From Alphaproteobacteria bacterium (GTDB lineage Bacteria > Pseudomonadota > Alphaproteobacteria > UBA9219 > RFNS01), in contig JBBCGY010000002.1 in assembly GCA_037200005.1 (NCBI GenBank), positions 186,001 through 250,000 on the forward strand: DNA of 64,000 bases, written 5' to 3'. Numbering within the stretch: the first letter of the stretch is position 1; each line of letters opens with the position of its first letter. Below, in pieces: positions 38,114 to 46,665 of this stretch. The translations under genes and the position numbers were made by a program. The notes under the pieces are model-generated. The model saw only the letters and a program-made list of their open reading frames with translations. It did no database searches and was not told where the DNA came from.

Positions 38114-38410
38114 TTAATTCTCCAAATTGGCCGCGAGCATTTTCGCGGCCTTGATGTCGTTAGCCTGCGTCTTTTTGTCACCGCCGCACAGCAGTACGAT
38201 CAGCGTCCGTCCACGCTGAATGAAATACACGCGATAACCGGGGCCATGGTGAATGCGCATTTCACTCACCCCGTTTCCTACCGGCTCGACATCGCCGGGA
38301 TTTCCGGAAGCCAGCCGGTCGATCCTGGCTGCAATCCTGGCTCTAGCGCGATCATCGCGCAGTTTTGCCATCCATGCGGCAAAAGCAGTTGTTTTGCGAA
38401 CCTCGATCAT
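38114..38410 (-). CDS. RelE/ParE-family toxin (HI1419 type)
   Basis: Toxin of a type II pair, expected to act on mRNA or the ribosome. I start at ATG 38410 (98 residues, MIEVRKTTAF); an earlier in-frame codon at 38428 has no support. Family marks are FAAWMAKLRDDRARARIAAR, DVEPVGNGVSEMRIHHGPGYR and YFIQRGRTLIVLLCGGDK. The toxin precedes its antidote, as usual for this family. It is divergent from the sugar-transport operon. Confidence 0.88.
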   Translation of the reverse strand: MIEVRKTTAFAAWMAKLRDDRARARIAARIDRLASGNPGDVEPVGNGVSEMRIHHGPGYRVYFIQRGRTLIVLLCGGDKKTQANDIKAAKMLAANLEN

Positions 38411-38413
38411 GGC

Positions 38414-38442
38414 ACTGTATCCTATCAACTACAGTTTGTCAA
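38414..38442 (-). promoter_or_regulatory. Putative promoter and palindrome for the HI1419-type pair
   Basis: On the minus strand TTGACA (38442-38437) is followed after 17 bases by TACAGT (38419-38414). CTGTA and TACAG form an inverted repeat with a 10-base centre across the spacer, a likely repressor site. The ATG at 38410 lies only three bases beyond the -10, so a start point at the usual distance would fall within the first codon. Confidence 0.4.
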
Positions 38443-38529
38443 GATGCATCATGGCCGGAAAAACCGCTTGGCCGCGAGCGCCGATCCGCTACAATCTGTC
38501 CGATTATGGCAGCCACGGGAAAATTTCCG

Positions 38530-39498
38530 ATGAAAAAAGTAGCGTTTTTGGTGCTGGCGATGATCGCGGCGCTCCCTGCTGGAGCAGCCACAGCCGAAGA
38601 GACGGGCGAGTATATCTTCATACTCAAGGCACGCGGCAATCCCTATTGGCAAGCGGTCGTGGACGGAATCAACGAGACAGCGAAAGCACAAGGCATTTCG
38701 GCCAGCGTTCATCAGTTGTCCAGCGACAGCGCGGCGGAAGAGCAATTGAATCTATGTCAGGCAGTGCTGGCGCGGCAGCCGAAATTTCTGGCGATTTCCG
38801 CCGTCACAACCTCGGTGGGAATCGAATGCGTGAAGGAAGCCGCCGCGCGCGGCATCATCGTTGCCGACATGGATTCCAGCATCTCCATCGCCGAGGCCGA
38901 CAAGGCGGGCGTTCACCTCGCTTTTTCAGTCGGTTCGGATAACTATCAGATCGGCAAGAACGCGGCGGATTATCTCAAAACGATCGCAGGCGCGCCGACC
39001 GCGAAAATTTTCGTGCTCGAAGGTGTAGCCGGCAGCATTCCAGCGCGCAAGCGCGCGGATGGCTTTACCGACGAAGTCAGGAAGGTTCTCCCCCAAGCCA
39101 AAGTCATAGCCTCCATATCGGCGGATTGGGACCGGCTTAAGGCAATGAATGTCACGACCGACATCTTGCAGCGCGAGCCGGGCCTCAATGTCATCTACGC
39201 CGCCAACGATATGATGGCGCTGGGAGCCGCGGAGGCATTGCGCGTAGCGGGCAAAACAGACCAAATCAGCGTGATCGGGGTCGACGGCGTCGCGGATGCG
39301 CGCCGGGCCGTCATGGAGGGCAAGCTCACGGCGACGGTCGCCCAGCTTCCCTATCTTATCGGCAAGCGCAGCGTGGAGAAAGCCGTCGCCGCCGTTAAAG
39401 GCGAACCCACCGAGCAACTTGAAATCACGCCGACGCCCGTTTTGACCAGGCAGTTCATGGAATCCGGGACTGATCCCCTGCTGCAATATGTTCGGTAG
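38530..39498 (+). CDS. Sugar ABC transporter periplasmic binding protein (RbsB/FrcB-like)
   Basis: Captures a sugar in the periplasm for the ABC importer encoded downstream. I start at ATG 38530 (322 residues) because MKKVAFLVLAMIAALPAGAATA is a signal peptide; the open frame extends upstream without meaning. The mature part fits peripla_BP_4 proteins: ARGNPYWQAVVDGI near the start, VLEGVAGSIPARKRADGF, VIYAANDMMALGA and VIGVDGVADARRAV. The next genes suggest the FrcBCA type (fructose, mannose or ribose), but the sugar cannot be read from the sequence. Confidence 0.9.
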   Translation: MKKVAFLVLAMIAALPAGAATAEETGEYIFILKARGNPYWQAVVDGINETAKAQGISASVHQLSSDSAAEEQLNLCQAVLARQPKFLAISAVTTSVGIECVKEAAARGIIVADMDSSISIAEADKAGVHLAFSVGSDNYQIGKNAADYLKTIAGAPTAKIFVLEGVAGSIPARKRADGFTDEVRKVLPQAKVIASISADWDRLKAMNVTTDILQREPGLNVIYAANDMMALGAAEALRVAGKTDQISVIGVDGVADARRAVMEGKLTATVAQLPYLIGKRSVEKAVAAVKGEPTEQLEITPTPVLTRQFMESGTDPLLQYVR

Positions 39499-39512
39499 AG
39501 CGCATCCCGCGC

Positions 39513-39645
39513 AGCCGTCATTCCCGACGCCGCGCAGCGGCGAGCGGGAATCCCGTTTGGTTTTTCTTTTTCCAAACAAGAAAAACGGGATTCCCGCTCG
39601 GCCTTGCCCGCCCGAAGGCGGCCAAGGCCGTCGGGAATGACGGCT
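39513..39645. repeat. Nested palindromic element inside the sugar-transport operon
   Basis: Two perfect inverted repeats are nested. The outer pair is AGCCGTCATTCCCGAC at 39513-39528 with GTCGGGAATGACGGCT at 39630-39645 (16 bp). The inner pair is CGAGCGGGAATCCCGTTT at 39541-39558 with AAACGGGATTCCCGCTCG at 39583-39600 (18 bp). Further partial pairing lies between. This is a 133-bp intergenic element built on the REP-like GTCATTCCCG theme. It has no coding capacity for a transposase, so it is a non-autonomous repeat. Confidence 0.85.
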
Positions 39646-39666
39646 AGGACAGCGAAGCGATTTGGA

Positions 39667-40602
39667 ATGACAAAATACCCTGGCAAAGCCTATCTCCTGC
39701 AAGCGGCGGTATTCCTGATCGTCCTGCTCGCGGGTTTCGGTTTTTTGTCGCCCTATTTCCTGTCGTTCTCGAACGTCAACAACATCCTGACGGCCAGCGC
39801 GGTTATCGGACTCATGGCGCTGGGCGCGACCTTCGTCATCGCCAGCGGCGGCATAGACTTGTCGACGGCGGCGATAATGGCGCTCGCCGGAGTCATCACC
39901 GCGAAATGCGCGCAGAATTTCGATTTGCCTCCCCTGCTCGCGATTTTGCTGGCGATCTCGGTCGGCGCGGTCTGCGGCTTCATCAATGGCTGGCTGATCG
40001 ACATTACCGGCGCGCCGAGCTTTATCGTGACCCTTGGCATGTTCAGCGTCGTGCGGGCCTCGGCCTATATTGTTTCCGACGGCATGCCGGTTTACGGGCT
40101 TTCCGACGCGATGACGGCCATCGGCCAGAAGACGTTGCTGGGCGTTAGCACGCCGGTTCTATTTTTGGCGGTTGCTGCGCTGATTTGCATTTATCTTTTG
40201 AATTACACGAGATTCGGCATTCATACGCTCATTCTCGGCGACAATGATCAGGCGGCCAAGGCGACCGGTATTCCCGTCAGGAATTTGCGGCTCAGGATTT
40301 ACGGGCTGGCGGGCGCGCTGTCGGGTCTTGCCGGATTCATTTTCATGGCCCGCACCAATTCCGGCGATCCCACGGCAGGGCAGAACTATGAGCTGGCCGC
40401 CATCACCGCCGTCATTCTGGGCGGCGCGAATTTGTTCGGCGGGCGCGCGACCATCGCCGGAACTTTCATCGGCGTATTATGCCTTGGCGTGCTGCAGAAC
40501 GGGCTGAACCTGCTTGCCATCGGCACGTTCTACCAGATTTTGTTCGTGGGGCTGGTGCTGTTGGCCTCGGCCTTCCTGCGGCGCAGCGGGGCGCGCTCAT
40601 GA
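39667..40602 (+). CDS. Sugar ABC transporter permease (RbsC/FrcC-like)
   Basis: Inner-membrane channel of the importer. I start at ATG 39667 (311 residues, MTKYPGKAYLL); an in-frame ATG at 39604 lies within the repeat. Eight to ten membrane helices are visible. Family blocks include GATFVIASGGIDLSTAAIMAL, split by the usual turn, GAPSFIVTLGMFS, FGIHTLILGDNDQAAKATGI and GGANLFGGRATIAGT. Its stop overlaps the ATPase start (ATGA at 40599-40602). Confidence 0.93.
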   Translation: MTKYPGKAYLLQAAVFLIVLLAGFGFLSPYFLSFSNVNNILTASAVIGLMALGATFVIASGGIDLSTAAIMALAGVITAKCAQNFDLPPLLAILLAISVGAVCGFINGWLIDITGAPSFIVTLGMFSVVRASAYIVSDGMPVYGLSDAMTAIGQKTLLGVSTPVLFLAVAALICIYLLNYTRFGIHTLILGDNDQAAKATGIPVRNLRLRIYGLAGALSGLAGFIFMARTNSGDPTAGQNYELAAITAVILGGANLFGGRATIAGTFIGVLCLGVLQNGLNLLAIGTFYQILFVGLVLLASAFLRRSGARS

Positions 40603-41318
40603 CGCTGGCCCTCAAAGACATCGCGAAATCCTTCGGCGGCGCGGGCGTCCTGCACGGCCTGACGATCGATTTCGAGCCGGGCAAGGTCACGGCGCTGGTC
40701 GGCGATAACGGCGCGGGCAAATCCACGCTGCTGAAAGTCATCGCGGGCCTGTACGCGCCCGATCAGGGACATGTCATGCTGAACGGCGCCGACATTACCG
40801 GATTATCCCCTCACGAGCGCCGCGCCGCAGGCATCGAGATGGTGTTCCAGGACCTGGCCCTCGCGGGGCAGCAGGATATCGTCAGCAATATTTTCATGGG
40901 CAGGGAAATATACGCGCCCTTCACCGGCTTTCTCGACCGGCGGCGCATGGAGCACATCGCACGCACCGAGCTTGACAGTCTCGGCATTCAAATCCCCGAT
41001 TTCGGCATGCCGGTGCAATTGCTTTCCGGCGGCCAGCAGCAGGCGGTTGCCATCGCGCGCGCCGCCATCTTCGATCCGCAGATTTTGCTGCTGGACGAGC
41101 CGACGGCAGCGCTTGCCGCCCGCGAAGTCGGCGAGGTTCTCGATTTGATCCGTGGTCAGCGTGATCATGGCCGCACCGTCATTCTGGTCAGTCATCGCCT
41201 CAATGATGTTTTTGCCGTGGCCGACAGGATCGTGATCGTCAAGCATGGCCTGATCGCCTCGGACCTTCCGGCGGCGGAAACCAGTTTGAGTAAAACCATC
41301 GAAATGATGGTCAGCTAA
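40599..41318 (+). CDS. Sugar ABC transporter ATPase, single-domain (FrcA-like)
   Basis: Powers the importer by ATP hydrolysis. I start at ATG 40599, overlapping the permease stop; 239 residues. Walker A is GDNGAGKST, the signature is LSGGQQQAVAIARA, Walker B is ILLLDEPTAAL, and the switch His is in VILVSHRLNDV. RbsA-type ATPases are usually about 500 residues with two domains; this one has only one, as FrcA does. It ends four bases inside the opposite-strand glycosylase gene. Confidence 0.93.
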   Translation: MTLALKDIAKSFGGAGVLHGLTIDFEPGKVTALVGDNGAGKSTLLKVIAGLYAPDQGHVMLNGADITGLSPHERRAAGIEMVFQDLALAGQQDIVSNIFMGREIYAPFTGFLDRRRMEHIARTELDSLGIQIPDFGMPVQLLSGGQQQAVAIARAAIFDPQILLLDEPTAALAAREVGEVLDLIRGQRDHGRTVILVSHRLNDVFAVADRIVIVKHGLIASDLPAAETSLSKTIEMMVS

Positions 41319-41938
41319 GATTTCTTGGATAAATCCGCCGCGCGCCACAGATACCAGCTCGCCACCGTCGCATGGGGCCGCCAGCGCGCGCCGAATTCCA
41401 TGAGCGCGCGCGGCTTCGGCATGGCGTCGAGCTTATAGGCAATGCGGAAACCGTTGCGGACGCCGAAATCATCGACCGGCAGAACGTCGGGGCGTCCCAG
41501 ATGAAACATCAGCAGCATCTCGACCGTCCAGCGCCCCACGCCGCGGATTTGCGTCAGGCGCTCGATGATCTCGTCGTCGGATAGCTTTCTAGCCTTGGCT
41601 AAAGTCGGCACCACGCCGGACAGCGTATGCTCGGCGATATCGCGGATCGCGGCGATCTTCGACAATGAAAAGCCGCAGGCGCGGAGCTTGTCGGTTTTCG
41701 TCGCCAGCACGGCTTCCGGCTTCGGAAAGCGCCCCGGATACAGCGCCATGAAACGGGCCAGGATGGCCGCCGCCGCCTTGCCGTGCAATTGCTGATGCGC
41801 CACGGCGCGCACCAGGCTTTCATAAGGCTGGCGCTTGCTGTCGGCGATGAGCGTGCAGGAGCCGTGCTGGCGGATGAGCCGCCGCATGACGGGATCGGCC
41901 TTGGCAAGATGGCGTTCGGCGTCGAGGAAATCCGGCAA
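41315..41938 (-). CDS. DNA-3-methyladenine glycosylase II (AlkA/HhH-GPD type)
   Basis: Base-excision repair enzyme that removes alkylated purines. The 207 residues form one HhH-GPD domain. The hairpin is LTQIRGVGRWTVEML (128-142), and the catalytic Asp lies in LPVDDFGVRNG (Asp156 or Asp157). There is no N-terminal AlkA-like beta domain and no iron-sulfur cluster cysteines, which puts it with the compact bacterial 3-methyladenine glycosylases. Its stop overlaps the frcA-like stop by four bases, convergent. Confidence 0.9.
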   Translation of the reverse strand: MPDFLDAERHLAKADPVMRRLIRQHGSCTLIADSKRQPYESLVRAVAHQQLHGKAAAAILARFMALYPGRFPKPEAVLATKTDKLRACGFSLSKIAAIRDIAEHTLSGVVPTLAKARKLSDDEIIERLTQIRGVGRWTVEMLLMFHLGRPDVLPVDDFGVRNGFRIAYKLDAMPKPRALMEFGARWRPHATVASWYLWRAADLSKKS

Positions 41939-41941
41939 TGG

Positions 41942-42331
41942 CTACTGCACTTGCAGGCGATCGACCGTCATGACGACAGGCGTATGTTCGCGCGACGTGC
42001 GGGCGTGTCTCAATGTTCCGATGGCTTGCGCGGGCATATCCCTGTTCGCCTTGACGAGACTGATGATTTCATCGCCCTTGATATTCAATTGGATTTTCAT
42101 GATGCCTGTTTCTCCCCTGTTCGCCTCGTTCTTCGGATCGAATTCGATATCCACGGGACGATCAAGTTTCAGGTAAAAAATAGTGACCGGCAGGCCTTGT
42201 TCCTTAATCTCTTCGAGATCCAGCATTCCAGACAGCGTGACGACGTCGGGTTCGTATTTCACAGCCGCGGCCTGCGCCTCCGCCGGCAACCATAAAATAA
42301 GCGCCGCTATCGATAGTAAGATCATCTTCAT
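41942..42331 (-). CDS. Small exported protein, possibly DUF4431-like
   Basis: Unknown function. I start at the ATG ending at 42331 (129 residues), which gives a clean signal peptide (MILLSIAALILWLPAEAQAA); the frame extends 45 bases further upstream. The mature part, about 105 residues, is beta-rich, with VTLSGMLDLEEIKEQ, FYLKLDRPVDIEF and IMKIQLNIKGDEI. This pattern resembles DUF4431 proteins, but I am not sure. It lies between fabG and the glycosylase gene on the same strand. Confidence 0.65.
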   Translation of the reverse strand: MKMILLSIAALILWLPAEAQAAAVKYEPDVVTLSGMLDLEEIKEQGLPVTIFYLKLDRPVDIEFDPKNEANRGETGIMKIQLNIKGDEIISLVKANRDMPAQAIGTLRHARTSREHTPVVMTVDRLQVQ

Positions 42332-42401
42332 CGGTGTTGCCTCATCGCGAAAGCCAGGGCGTTTTACCCAGGCCATATTTAACCATAAATGAAAAGATTT
42401 T

Positions 42402-43142
42402 TCAAATCATCGCCATGCCGCCATTGACATGCAAGGTCTGTCCGGTGACATACGCGGCCTCGTCGCTGGCGAGATAGACGCAGGCGGCGGAAATGTCGGA
42501 AGGCGCGCCCATCCGTCCAAGCGGAATGACCGTCAGAAGCTTCTGTTTCTGCTCGTCCGCCAGGACGTCGGTCATGGCGGTCTGGATAAATCCCGGCGCG
42601 ACGCAATTCACGGTGATGCCGCGCGGCGCCATTTCCTGCGCCAGAGACTTGCTCATGCCGATCAAGCCGGCCTTGGATGCCGCATAATTCGCCTGTCCGC
42701 CATTGCCGGTCACGCCGACGATGGAGGTGATGTTGATGACGCGGCCCCAGCGGCGGGACATCATGCCCCGCATCGCGCCCCGAATCAGGCGGAATGCCGC
42801 CGTGAGGTTGATATCAAGCACCGCCTGCCAATCCTCGTCCTTCATGCGCAAGGCAAGGCCGTCGCGGGTCAGTCCGGCATTGTTGACGAGAATATCGACG
42901 CCCGCGCCCAGTTTCGCCTCGGCATCCTTCAGCAATTGCGCCGGGCCTTCAGGATCACCGAGATTGGCGGTCGCCACGAAGCTGCGCTCGCCGAGTTCGG
43001 CCTGCAGGGCCTCGAGCGCCGCCACTTTCGTGCCGGACAAAACGACGCGCGCGCCCTGCTTATGCAAATCCCTGGCGATTACCTGGCCTAGCCCGCCCGA
43101 AGCGCCGGTCACCAGCGCGTTTTTTCCCGTAAGATCGAACAT
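42402..43142 (-). CDS. fabG: 3-oxoacyl-[acyl-carrier-protein] reductase
   Basis: NADPH-dependent reductase of type II fatty acid synthesis. I start at ATG 43142 (246 residues), with AGGGGA shortly upstream; a longer frame to 43277 runs into the fabD end. The Rossmann motif is VTGASGGLGQ (11-20), NNAG follows at about 87-90, and the catalytic Ser140, Tyr153 and Lys157 lie in NITSIVG and NYAASKAG. fabD is 23 bases upstream; acpP and fabF, usual downstream partners, are not here. Confidence 0.96.
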   Translation of the reverse strand: MFDLTGKNALVTGASGGLGQVIARDLHKQGARVVLSGTKVAALEALQAELGERSFVATANLGDPEGPAQLLKDAEAKLGAGVDILVNNAGLTRDGLALRMKDEDWQAVLDINLTAAFRLIRGAMRGMMSRRWGRVINITSIVGVTGNGGQANYAASKAGLIGMSKSLAQEMAPRGITVNCVAPGFIQTAMTDVLADEQKQKLLTVIPLGRMGAPSDISAACVYLASDEAAYVTGQTLHVNGGMAMI

Positions 43143-43165
43143 TGATTTTTCCCCTGTCTTTCGCA

Positions 43166-44107
43166 TTAAACCGTTTTCAAAAAAGCTTCGATATCCTGCG
43201 GCGTATGCAGCGACATCGCCGTAACGTCCTTGTCGATCCGTTTCATAAGCCCGGCCAGCACCGATCCAGCGCCGCATTCGACGATCTGCTCCACGCCCTG
43301 CTCTTTAAGGTAAAGCATGGATTCGCGCCAGCGCACGGCTCCCGTTACCTGTTCGACCAGCGATTTGCGGATTTGCTCCGGTTCGGCGACGGCGGCGGCG
43401 GTCACGTTGGCGACCAGCGGCACGGCAGGCGGGCGGATCGTCACCTTGCCGAGCGCCGCTTCCATGACTTCCGCCGCGGGCTGCATCAGCGAGCAGTGAA
43501 AAGGCGCGCTGACCGGCAGTTTGACGCTGCGCTTGAAGCCCTTGTCGGCGGCAATCACCATGGCGCGGTCGATCGCCGTCATATGGCCGCTGATCACGAC
43601 CTGGCCGGGCGCGTTATCATTGGCCGCGGCGCAAACTTCGTCTCCGGCGGCGGCGGCGGCAATTTCTTCGGCCTGCGGCAGATCGACGCCAAGCAGCGCC
43701 GCCATGCCGCCGATTCCAACCGGAACCGCCGCCTGCATCGCCTGCCCGCGCTGTTTCAACAATCGCGCCGCATCGGCAAGCGTGAACGAACCGGCGGCGC
43801 ACAAGGCCGAATATTCGCCCAGACTATGCCCCGCGACGAATTTAGCCGCCGCCGGAAGCTGAAAATTCGCCTCGACGGCCAAAACGCGGATAACGGCCAT
43901 GCTGACCGCCATGAGCGCAGGTTGAGCGTTTTCGGTCAGGCGCAAATCGGATTCCGCGCCGTCCCACATGATCTGGCTCAATTTTTGGTTCAGGCTGTCA
44001 TCGACTTCCTGAAACACTTCACGGGCGACGGGAAAGGCATCCGCCAGAGCTTTGCCCATGCCGACGGCCTGACTGCCCTGGCCGGGAAACACAAGTGCGC
44101 GTTGCAT
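43166..44107 (-). CDS. fabD: Malonyl-CoA:ACP transacylase
   Basis: Loads malonate onto acyl carrier protein. I start at ATG 44107 (313 residues, MQRALVFPGQGSQ) because AAAGG is seven bases upstream; a neighbouring ATG at 44110 is too close. The nucleophile Ser95 is in VAGHSLGEYSAL; LPVSAPFHCSLMQPA holds the catalytic His, and RWRESM the arginine-containing loop. It is divergent from hldD over about 90 bases and co-directional with fabG. Confidence 0.96.
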   Translation of the reverse strand: MQRALVFPGQGSQAVGMGKALADAFPVAREVFQEVDDSLNQKLSQIMWDGAESDLRLTENAQPALMAVSMAVIRVLAVEANFQLPAAAKFVAGHSLGEYSALCAAGSFTLADAARLLKQRGQAMQAAVPVGIGGMAALLGVDLPQAEEIAAAAAGDEVCAAANDNAPGQVVISGHMTAIDRAMVIAADKGFKRSVKLPVSAPFHCSLMQPAAEVMEAALGKVTIRPPAVPLVANVTAAAVAEPEQIRKSLVEQVTGAVRWRESMLYLKEQGVEQIVECGAGSVLAGLMKRIDKDVTAMSLHTPQDIEAFLKTV

Positions 44108-44196
44108 CATAAAACCTTTCAAAACAGGGCCGTACTCAAGCCGCTTGCCAAAACGAAGTCAAGATTGTGTATTGGAGGCCCATCAAGGAGAATCGA

Positions 44197-45180
44197 ATGA
44201 TCATCGTGACCGGCGGCGCCGGATTTATAGGTTCCAACCTCGCGGCGGCTTTAGAAGCCGCGGGCGAGCATGTCGTCATCAGCGATTGGCTCGGCACCGG
44301 CGACAAATGGCGCAACATCGCCAAACGCAGCCTGGAAGATTGCGTGCGTCCCGAGGATTTGCCCGCGTTCCTGGAAAAACACAAGCATCATATCACCATG
44401 ATCTATCATCTCGGCGCGATTTCCGCGACCACGGCCACCGACGGCGACGAGATTATCAAGAACAATTTCCGCCTGAGCAAGGATTTATGGCAATGGTGCA
44501 CCGAGCATCATGTGAGTTTCATCTACGCCTCGTCCGCGGCGACTTACGGCGACGGATCGGCGGAATTCGACGACAGCGACGATCCCGATTATCTGGCGCG
44601 GCTCCGGCCACTCAATCTCTATGGCTGGAGCAAGCATCTGTTCGACCGCTGGATCGTGGGCCAGCGCGATATCAGGAGCAGGCCGACGCAATATGTCGGG
44701 CTTAAATTCTTCAACGTCTATGGTCCCAATGAATACCATAAGGACAATATGCGTTCGGTCGTGCATCAGGTATTTCCGTTCGCCCAGCGCGGTGAGAGTT
44801 TTCCCTTGTTCAAATCGCACCGGCCCGATTACCAGGATGGCGGGCAACTGCGCGATTTCATATGGGTCGGCGACGTCATCAATGTCATGCTGTGGCTGCG
44901 GCAGAATCCGCGCGTGAATGGCCTGTTCAATGTCGGCACGGGCCAGGCGCGGAGCTTTGCCGATCTGGGCGCCGCCGTCTATCGCGCGGCAGGCAGGGAG
45001 CCTATGCTGACCTACCGCGACATGCCGGAAACTTTGCGTGAAAAATACCAGTATTTTACCCAGGCGAAAATGGATAAACTGGCCGGAGCCGGTTACGATG
45101 TGAGCCATATGACCAGCCTGGAAGAAGGCATCCGGCGTTACGTGCAGGATTATATGATGCAACCCGATCAGTATGTTTAA
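44197..45180 (+). CDS. hldD: ADP-L-glycero-D-manno-heptose 6-epimerase
   Basis: Makes the ADP-heptose donor for lipopolysaccharide core. I start at ATG 44197 (327 residues), with AAGGAG at 44185-44190; an in-frame ATG at 44167 is upstream of that site. The SDR pattern is IIVTGGAGFIGSN, with ASSAATYGDG and YGWSK (catalytic Tyr and Lys), and FFNVYGPNEYHK. hldE begins four bases after the stop. Confidence 0.96.
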   Translation: MIIVTGGAGFIGSNLAAALEAAGEHVVISDWLGTGDKWRNIAKRSLEDCVRPEDLPAFLEKHKHHITMIYHLGAISATTATDGDEIIKNNFRLSKDLWQWCTEHHVSFIYASSAATYGDGSAEFDDSDDPDYLARLRPLNLYGWSKHLFDRWIVGQRDIRSRPTQYVGLKFFNVYGPNEYHKDNMRSVVHQVFPFAQRGESFPLFKSHRPDYQDGGQLRDFIWVGDVINVMLWLRQNPRVNGLFNVGTGQARSFADLGAAVYRAAGREPMLTYRDMPETLREKYQYFTQAKMDKLAGAGYDVSHMTSLEEGIRRYVQDYMMQPDQYV

Positions 45181-45183
45181 CCC

Positions 45184-46665
45184 ATGAGCCAGAACCTGCC
45201 TCCCATTCTGGAAAAATTCTCCGGCCAGCGCGTTCTGGTGCTCGGCGATCTTATGCTCGACCGCTTCGTCTATGGCAGGGTCGAGCGCATTTCGCCCGAG
45301 GCCCCGATTCCGGTGCTGCGCATCGACCGCGAATTGATGATGCCCGGCGGCGCGGGCAACGTCGTCCGCAATCTCGCCGCGCTCGGCGCGCAGGTCGATG
45401 TCATCGGCATCGCCGGAAAAGACCAGGCCAGTTATGATCTCGCCGAACAATTCGCGACGCTGCACGGCGTGACGCCGACGATCCTGACCGACCCCTCGCG
45501 CCCGACCACGCTGAAAATCCGCTGTATCGCCGGCAGCCAGCAATTGCTGCGCGCCGACCGCGAAGACGGCAAATCGGTCTCTCCGGAACTCGAGGAGCAG
45601 ATCATGCTCCACGTGACTGCCGCGCTGCCGGGCGCAAGCATCGTCATCCTGTCGGACTATGCGAAAGGCGTGCTGACGGAAACCATGGTTCCGCGCGTCA
45701 TCGAACTCGCCCAGAAACAGGGCAAGCGCGTGGTGATCGATCCCAAGGGACGCGATTTCTCGCGCTATCGCGGCGCGTTCATGATCACGCCCAACCGCAA
45801 GGAACTGACCGAAGCGACGGGGGTCAGCGCGATCAAGACGGTGGCGCAGGCCGAACAGGCGGCGCGCGTGCTGATCACCGCCTATAATATCGAATGCGTG
45901 CTGGCGAAACTGGGCGGCGACGGCGTTTGCCTCGTGACCAAGGATCAGCCCGCCGTCCATATCCACGGCACGGCGCGGGAAGTATTCGACGTATCCGGCG
46001 CGGGCGACACGGTCGTCGCGGCGATGGCGATGGCAATGGCGGCAGGCGCGCCGCTGCCGGACGCCGCCTATCTCGCCAACCTCGCGGGCTCCATCGTCGT
46101 CGGCAAGGTCGGCACCGCGACGGTCACGGTCGACGATCTGCTGAGCGAAATGCAGGAAGACAACGGCATGAGCCGGGACAGCATTCACAATAAGCTGATG
46201 AGCCTGCCCGAAGCCTGCGCCCAGGCCGAGAAATGGCGCATGCAGGGCTTGAAAGTCGGCTTTACCAATGGCTGCTTCGACCTGCTCCATCCCGGCCATC
46301 TCGCCTCGATCAGGCAGGCGCGCGCGCGCTGCGACCGGCTGATCGTCGGCCTCAACGCCGATTCATCCGTCAAGAAACTGAAGGGCGAACATCGGCCGGT
46401 GCAAAACGAGCAGATGCGCGCCGCCGTGCTTTCGGCGTTGAGCGATGTCGATATGATCGTGATCTTCGCCGAGGACACGCCCTATGAGCTCATCAAGGCG
46501 CTGCGCCCGACGGTGATGGTCAAAGGCTCCGACTACAGGCCGGAGCAAGTCGTCGGCTGGGACTTGGTCCAGGGCTGGGGCGGAGAGCTTCATCTCGTCG
46601 ATCTGGTCGCCGGACACAGCACGACCTCGACCATCGACCGGATGAGCAAAACGGCGAGCGGGTGA
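45184..46665 (+). CDS. hldE: Bifunctional heptose 7-phosphate kinase and heptose 1-phosphate adenylyltransferase
   Basis: Catalyses two steps of ADP-heptose synthesis. The 493 residues have an N-terminal PfkB-type kinase (to about 320), with LVLGDLMLDRFVYG, MMPGGAGNVVRNLAALGA and FDVSGAGDTVVAAMA. The C-terminal cytidylyltransferase-like domain starts near residue 358 with FTNGCFDLLHPGHLASI and ends with HSTTSTIDRM. Both active sites look intact. Its stop overlaps a GTG start of the next gene (GTGA at 46662). Confidence 0.96.
   Translation: MSQNLPPILEKFSGQRVLVLGDLMLDRFVYGRVERISPEAPIPVLRIDRELMMPGGAGNVVRNLAALGAQVDVIGIAGKDQASYDLAEQFATLHGVTPTILTDPSRPTTLKIRCIAGSQQLLRADREDGKSVSPELEEQIMLHVTAALPGASIVILSDYAKGVLTETMVPRVIELAQKQGKRVVIDPKGRDFSRYRGAFMITPNRKELTEATGVSAIKTVAQAEQAARVLITAYNIECVLAKLGGDGVCLVTKDQPAVHIHGTAREVFDVSGAGDTVVAAMAMAMAAGAPLPDAAYLANLAGSIVVGKVGTATVTVDDLLSEMQEDNGMSRDSIHNKLMSLPEACAQAEKWRMQGLKVGFTNGCFDLLHPGHLASIRQARARCDRLIVGLNADSSVKKLKGEHRPVQNEQMRAAVLSALSDVDMIVIFAEDTPYELIKALRPTVMVKGSDYRPEQVVGWDLVQGWGGELHLVDLVAGHSTTSTIDRMSKTASG

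Noticed and set aside
44485-46299. 604-residue open frame opposite hldD and hldE
   Set aside because: It spans parts of two well supported genes on the other strand and resembles no family.
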